NCBI GenBank assembly: GCA_001839685.1
Contig: MLAK01001160.1
Location: 1-64,000 of the forward strand
DNA length: 64,000 bases
Direction of reading: 5' to 3'
Origin: Tritrichomonas foetus
Taxonomy: Eukaryota; Parabasalia; Tritrichomonadida; Tritrichomonadidae
Both the position numbers and the translations under genes were made by a program. This document shows, piece by piece, positions 59,886 to 64,000 of the stretch (position 1 is its first letter; the number at the start of each line of letters is the position of its first letter). The notes beneath the pieces are model-generated. The model worked only from the letters and a program-made list of their open reading frames with translations. It was not told the DNA's origin and did not search any database.

Positions 59886-60413
59886 TTATTTGAAAAGCGA
59901 AGCAAATCCGTGAAAGATTTCTATGAGCGAGTGTATGTCATAGAATGGAAAGTAGTATGATGCCTTCACATGGAACATCTCAAAAGCAGCAATCATCCAA
60001 ATTGGAAGGGTACAGCCAATTCGGTAGAGCATTTTATAAGAAAGAGACTTTTTATTTTCGTGCGTAAGTGCGAGGAAGGCACAAATTGCCGAAAATCCGC
60101 TGAAACAATAAATAAAGGAAACAATTATCCCTTCTGTGATGGATTGATTATCCAAATCATCGTGGTACCATTTTACTTCAGCTTTGCCATTTTCATCGTA
60201 GGAGGTAGCCATAAACGATGAGTTGTGTATGTAGCAAAAGACGAACCCACCAATAACGACAAAAAACGAAATAAAAACGAGAGTCATAGTGAAAATCGGT
60301 TTTGGGAGTTTGAGCGTAGAAATTGGAGTCTCTAAAACTGGTGGATATAAAATTTTGAATGGAAGCATAAGTATTCGGGAAAAAAGAGAGTCTTTGGGGA
60401 CTTTCTCAGACAT
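59886..60413 (-). CDS. OSTC-like subunit of the oligosaccharyltransferase complex
   Basis: 175 residues from the first ATG; the frame opens 15 bp earlier at TTG. The pattern follows OSTC: a short cytosolic start with ILYPPVLETPISTLKLPKP, a first membrane helix (about 44-66, TMTLVFISFFVVIGGFVFCY), and a lumenal loop ending in DDLDNQSITEGIIVSFIYCF. That loop is the equivalent of the YIMEG segment and leads into the second helix; a third helix spans about 128-146. OSTC sits in the ER membrane and links the STT3A-type oligosaccharyltransferase to the translocon for co-translational N-glycosylation. Its presence suggests a reduced but multi-subunit OST. About 30 residues longer than human OSTC, mainly at both ends. 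Confidence 0.75.
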   Translation of the reverse strand: MSEKVPKDSLFSRILMLPFKILYPPVLETPISTLKLPKPIFTMTLVFISFFVVIGGFVFCYIHNSSFMATSYDENGKAEVKWYHDDLDNQSITEGIIVSFIYCFSGFSAICAFLALTHENKKSLSYKMLYRIGCTLPIWMIAAFEMFHVKASYYFPFYDIHSLIEIFHGFASLFK

Positions 60414-60728
60414 TTTTTGAGTATTCAATACTTTATCATTCTCAATTTGTCCTTGATAGGTAAATTTTGACGGTTATCCATCAATTTAGTGATGGAGTTC
60501 TAAATTGGTCCTCATCATTTGTTCCACTGTTAAAAATACATATTTATATCATGGCACAACATATATTCATTCTCCTCAAGTATATTAATCATTTGTGATT
60601 CAATTTATTATTTCTGAGAGATAAAATAGATAAGTTAATGGAAATAAACATATAAATTTACAATTAAAATAATCGTTCAGAAAAATAATAAATAAATAAA
60701 TAAAGTAAACGGGCAGACATTATTTATA

Positions 60729-63278
60729 TTAGCTAGTGCTTACTTCTTCACTTTCTTCTTGAATAATGTATTCTTTAAGACTATTCTTAACATTTTCGAA
60801 TTCTGATGTTACTTCATGATCAGTGAATTTCGCATATTTTTTGTTGAGGAGGACAGAGTTGAGAGATCCAGAATTTGGAGACTCTTGGTCAGTTAAAAGT
60901 ACGTTTGGATGATCATCATCATATACCAAGTGCATATAAAGGATAACATCTGAGCAAATTGACCAAAGGTCGTTTACAGCAGTCTTTGTCTGTTCTTCTG
61001 TGTAATCCTCAATCGGATCCATAAAAGCGAGTTTTACAGCACGTGCCTGTGGCTCAATCTTCTTGAGCTCTTCTGGTAGGTGGTAGAACTCGGTACAAGC
61101 GTCATTCATCTGTTGGATATCGATGAGTTTAACTTCTTTGATTGCTGAATTATCTTTTTCGAAGTTTTCAATTCTTGCACGATAGAATTTATTCTTATAT
61201 TTAGCAACAACACATTGATTTCTATGAAGTGTTTTAATTTCTTCTGGTTCAATACGTGTGAGTGGTTGATTCAAAACTTCGTTGATTTGGTTCATATAAT
61301 CATCAAGGAATTGAACAGCATACATTACAGTGTTCCAAATCGTAACAATTTTCACTTTTTCGAATTTGCCGAAAACAAGTTCTCGATTATGTCTTGTCCT
61401 ATCAGCCCAAACACCAACACCCTTCATTGCGGCGTTTCTTTGAAGAGCTACAAAGTTTTCGGGTGCTTTTCCAGTTTTTACAAGACGAGAATGAATTTCA
61501 GCAAGACCATTTCCAATCAAATCTTCAGCAAGATCGAAAATTTTTCCATAAAAAGTTTTCACTGTTATACTTGAGAAGAAGCAGCAATATTTATCAATTT
61601 CGCTTGGTGTTATTTCAATATCAGCTTGTTGGAAATGTTCCATACAGTAATTCTTACTTGCACTTCCAAATTCATCGTTGGCTGCATAAGGAAGGATTCC
61701 ATTAATTCCACTTCGAATGAAGTAACCGAGAGATGGTATAAAAACGAGGAATTTTGAACCAGATGAAACATGCTCAATGATAGCATCAAATTTCTTGCCT
61801 TTTACTGCTTCAAAATGAGAAAATGCTTCTGTTTTGTTTGAATAATTGGACAAATCAATGATTTTTACTGGTTCTGGATGAGAATCACCAAATAGGCCAA
61901 GCTTTTTGGCTTTTGCTTCAGTTTCAGCTTGTTTAATTTGGGTTTCACGTTCAGAGGGACGTCCAATTATTGGTGCAGAGTATTCAGCGAGGCCGTTTCG
62001 AACGAGTTCTTCATTGATGCATTTTCTATTGTTATATATAGTTGCATAATCACGTGCCTGATATGAACCATCATGCACAACCTTCACGAGTTGGCCAACA
62101 TAGTGGCGCCTGAGGAACTCACGAGCTTCGAAACCATGTGGTTCAGATCCGCCGCCTTTGTTGTAGAAGAAATATGGAACACGAATATTATTCAAATGGA
62201 AGAGTTTTGTTTCATTTCCATTTTGAATAAGAAGAGATGAAGAACTTCTGATGGAAATAACTTTTCCTTCAAAATCAGCTAATGGTTTAGATTCTAAAGG
62301 AGTCTGGTTATTTGCCCAAATTCCTCGTTTGGCTTCACGTGCTTCTAATTCAGATGAAATATATTGATCAGCATTTGGAGCGAAATCCGCGGTCTTGTGA
62401 TAAAATTGAGCAAGTCCATCTTTTATTAATGAAACGATAGCACGATCAGGAGCACCAACCAAACAACCAACAAATGTTTTATTTTCTTGATTCTGGTTAT
62501 GGTTTTGATTGTAGTTGTTGGTTTCGACTTTTTGACAAACCCGAACTCGAACGACTCTGTGAAGGAATTTACGAATCGTTTGCTGATGGGAGAGAAATCC
62601 TGGACTATTCTGATCCATTTTTCGCTTGAATTGTGGAGCTCTGCATCCAGCAATTTGCATCATAATCAATTCATGATTCGGCAGTAAAAATAAAGAAAGG
62701 GTTGTTCCGTTTGAAACGCCTTCAACGATTGCATCAAATTCACGAGTTGACAAAATTTTATCATCTGTAAAATCGACTGGCAAATGACGAACAAATCCAT
62801 TTGGAGCCCAAATTCCTTTTCCTGCTTTTTCGGCTTCGCTTTGATATTTTTGGAGGTTTTTGATGTACGGGTTTTCATTTTGATTTGAATTTCGAACTTT
62901 CACCCATCCTTCCTTTACAGCCAAGGTTCCAACATCCTGTTCTCCTCTATCGTTGTCGATGAGTTTGACTCTGTTGAAGATGATTGGAAGCTTTCCAAAA
63001 GCTGGATGGACTCTTTGCATAACTGAATCACGACTTCTGCTTGAAACTGTAACACGCCTTCCTATGCAGGTTCTTCGAAGGAAATCCCATGCATGGAAAC
63101 CGTGAGGTTCATCTTGGATGTTTCCGTCTGGTAATCCAAATTTCGGTGCGACGAGATGTTCAAGACTGACAATTTGAATTGGGGTTGGGCAAGGCGGAAG
63201 GAAGCGGATGATCAGAGAATCGCCTGAGAGAATTCCTTCGACAATTCCTCGATAATCAGTATTGTTTTGGTGTGACAT
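60729..63278 (-). CDS. Tudor-SN (SND1/p100)-like protein
   Basis: 849 residues. Four staphylococcal-nuclease-like repeats: about 8-160 (YRGIVEGILSGDSLIIRFL), 182-325 (EFDAIVEGVSNGTTLSLFLL), 345-475 (FEGKVISIRSSSSLLIQNG) and 505-640 (FDAIIEHVSSGSKFLVFIP). Each has the AREFLRR or ANNQTP / GIWA type landmarks (EPHGFEAREFLRRHYVG, KRGIWANNQT). A Tudor domain follows at about 700-780 (LHRNQCVVAKYKNKFYRARI), then a partial fifth SN fold, as in SND1. The protein binds RNA and methylated arginines and acts in RNA decay, splicing and stress granules. The arrangement is canonical and complete. Divergent from the gene at 63512. Confidence 0.93.
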   Translation of the reverse strand: MSHQNNTDYRGIVEGILSGDSLIIRFLPPCPTPIQIVSLEHLVAPKFGLPDGNIQDEPHGFHAWDFLRRTCIGRRVTVSSRSRDSVMQRVHPAFGKLPIIFNRVKLIDNDRGEQDVGTLAVKEGWVKVRNSNQNENPYIKNLQKYQSEAEKAGKGIWAPNGFVRHLPVDFTDDKILSTREFDAIVEGVSNGTTLSLFLLPNHELIMMQIAGCRAPQFKRKMDQNSPGFLSHQQTIRKFLHRVVRVRVCQKVETNNYNQNHNQNQENKTFVGCLVGAPDRAIVSLIKDGLAQFYHKTADFAPNADQYISSELEAREAKRGIWANNQTPLESKPLADFEGKVISIRSSSSLLIQNGNETKLFHLNNIRVPYFFYNKGGGSEPHGFEAREFLRRHYVGQLVKVVHDGSYQARDYATIYNNRKCINEELVRNGLAEYSAPIIGRPSERETQIKQAETEAKAKKLGLFGDSHPEPVKIIDLSNYSNKTEAFSHFEAVKGKKFDAIIEHVSSGSKFLVFIPSLGYFIRSGINGILPYAANDEFGSASKNYCMEHFQQADIEITPSEIDKYCCFFSSITVKTFYGKIFDLAEDLIGNGLAEIHSRLVKTGKAPENFVALQRNAAMKGVGVWADRTRHNRELVFGKFEKVKIVTIWNTVMYAVQFLDDYMNQINEVLNQPLTRIEPEEIKTLHRNQCVVAKYKNKFYRARIENFEKDNSAIKEVKLIDIQQMNDACTEFYHLPEELKKIEPQARAVKLAFMDPIEDYTEEQTKTAVNDLWSICSDVILYMHLVYDDDHPNVLLTDQESPNSGSLNSVLLNKKYAKFTDHEVTSEFENVKNSLKEYIIQEESEEVSTS

Positions 63279-63363
63279 TCAAAAAAGGCCAAAGAAAAAC
63301 CGCACTTTTCCTAGCTTTCAATTTCTCCTAATCCTTAGAAAAATTGGCCTTTTGGCTGGTTAG

Positions 63364-63419
63364 CTTTTTCCATTTTTATATGGCCTAGATCATTTATGGC
63401 CATATAAAAATGGAAAAAG
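63364..63419. promoter_or_regulatory. Perfect 22-bp inverted repeat in a divergent promoter
   Basis: The left arm (63364-63385) and right arm (63398-63419) are exact reverse complements around the 12-base spacer TAGATCATTTAT. Read outward, each arm is GGCCATATAAAAATGGAAAA plus AG. The GCC of each arm begins 106 bp before the Tudor-SN ATG (63278, minus strand) and 113 bp before the ATG at 63512 (plus strand). The likely meaning is one copy of a promoter element per direction; a cruciform or hairpin is an alternative. Confidence 0.6.
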
Positions 63420-63511
63420 TAGATGAGTAAAACTAATTGAAGTATTGTTGATCGTTTTCATAGATTAGTACGTTTGAAATTTAAAAAAGAAAGAATTAAC
63501 AATTTTATAAA

Positions 63512-64000
63512 ATGAGTTCTTCCAGAAGAGCAACATCACGATTTGACACAAATAATACTCGACCAACTGTTCCTGTTTGTAAAAGAAGGGGTCAAAATGC
63601 TACAAACCTTCATCTTTCAACAAAAAAAATCAAAAAGGCGCAACCAACACGAGTAATTCCTCCAACACAGAATCCGCCACAAGCAGAATTATTGGCTCAA
63701 GAATATGTCCACAACCTGCAGCAGCAACTCTACTTTTTGGAAAGCGAACTTCGATTTCTTCACGATCGTTCAGGTGTAGATGAAACTCAAGATGGAACAT
63801 CAGTTGATTCTGCAATCAGACGTCTTCGTCGCGCTATTGCAATGCATGAAGAAGAAACCAATAAAAAGATCGCTAATCTTGAGCAGCTTATTGAAGAAAG
63901 GAAACATCAAATTGATGACATTGATGAAAACAAAGCTGCAGAAAACTTAGAATTAGCAGATTCTCGTGAGCGAGATGGAATAGAAAAACTGAAAAGTGCT
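63512..64000 (+). CDS. Coiled-coil protein, 5' part only (flagellar/basal-body type)
   Basis: Open from the ATG at 63512 to the window edge (163 codons, no stop); the gene continues beyond. A basic Arg/Lys/Thr-rich start (1-55) is followed by AQEYVHNLQQQLYFLESELR (64-83), then SAIRRLRRAIAMHEEETNKK and further heptads. The LQQQ..FLE.E...L pattern recalls axonemal and basal-body coiled-coil proteins of protists (p66-like), but the match is from memory and partial. Divergent from Tudor-SN through the palindromic promoter. Confidence 0.6.
   Translation, partial: MSSSRRATSRFDTNNTRPTVPVCKRRGQNATNLHLSTKKIKKAQPTRVIPPTQNPPQAELLAQEYVHNLQQQLYFLESELRFLHDRSGVDETQDGTSVDSAIRRLRRAIAMHEEETNKKIANLEQLIEERKHQIDDIDENKAAENLELADSRERDGIEKLKSA

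Noticed and set aside
1..64000. Spliceosomal introns, tRNA or rRNA genes, CRISPR arrays, transposase genes
   Set aside because: No ACTAACACACAG branch/3' splice motif, no cloverleaf with A/B boxes, no spaced direct-repeat array and no transposase or integrase frame could be found by reading. Short tRNAs could still be missed by eye.

Overview
The window is nuclear DNA of a parabasalid protist, most likely a trichomonad (Trichomonas/Tritrichomonas type). The sequence is AT-rich. Every gene reads as one uninterrupted exon, and no trichomonad-type intron (GTAYGT ... ACTAACACACAG) was seen. TAA, TAG and TGA all act as stops. The window holds an initiator-binding-protein (IBP39-type) transcription factor, a family known from trichomonads. 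It also has BTB-like and discoidin-tailed proteins, a TKL-type kinase and long alpha-solenoid proteins of lineage-specific look, together with flagellar and basal-body coiled-coil genes. Species is an inference.

Layout. 0.7-3 kb: a beta-barrel outer-membrane protein (Tom40/VDAC type, probably hydrogenosomal) and the IBP39-like factor. 3.2-4.6 kb: a decayed discoidin-tailed gene with two in-frame stops and a frameshift. 5-13.5 kb: cytoskeletal-looking genes, namely a BTB-like coiled-coil protein, an acidic coiled-coil protein, a LisH (FOP/OFD1-like) protein with acidic repeats and a CCDC146/MBO2-like protein. 13.6-18.4 kb: two alpha-solenoid proteins and an RBR-like protein without RING2. 19.3-20.7 kb: casein kinase 1. 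21.2-33.7 kb: a 4165-residue dynein heavy chain with degenerate nucleotide sites. 34.7-38.7 kb: a 1340-residue chain of ubiquitin-like folds. 40-43.5 kb: a uridine-kinase-like enzyme with a ThrRS-like N-terminus, and a kinase gene broken by one frameshift whose 5' end is a 318-bp near-identical inverted copy of part of the ubiquitin-fold gene. 43.8-53.2 kb: a WDR11-like beta-propeller protein, a karyopherin-like protein and two more alpha-solenoid proteins. 54-57 kb: a membrane-protein remnant and an Hsp110 chaperone. 57.5-57.7 kb: a GC-rich imperfect palindrome. 58-64 kb: a coiled-coil protein, OSTC of the oligosaccharyltransferase, Tudor-SN, and the start of a flagellar-type coiled-coil gene that runs off the window.

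Themes are flagellum/basal body (dynein, CCDC146-like, LisH protein, coiled coils, CK1), secretory pathway and chaperoning (OSTC, WDR11-like, Hsp110), transport into organelles (Tom40-like, karyopherin-like) and gene expression (IBP39-like, Tudor-SN). Genes lie on both strands with short spacers and no operon logic.

The strongest unusual observations are: (1) a full-length dynein whose AAA1 Walker A and B are both degenerate; (2) the recent inverted duplication that forms the 5' end of a frameshifted kinase gene; (3) a perfect 22-bp inverted repeat in a divergent promoter, whose two GGCCATATAAAAATGG arms lie 106 and 113 bp from their start codons, with related motifs at similar distance before other genes; (4) the 168-bp GC-rich palindrome at 57.6 kb. 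Several reading frames begin at TTG or GTG if read to their maximum; in this eukaryote the first in-frame ATG was used instead.
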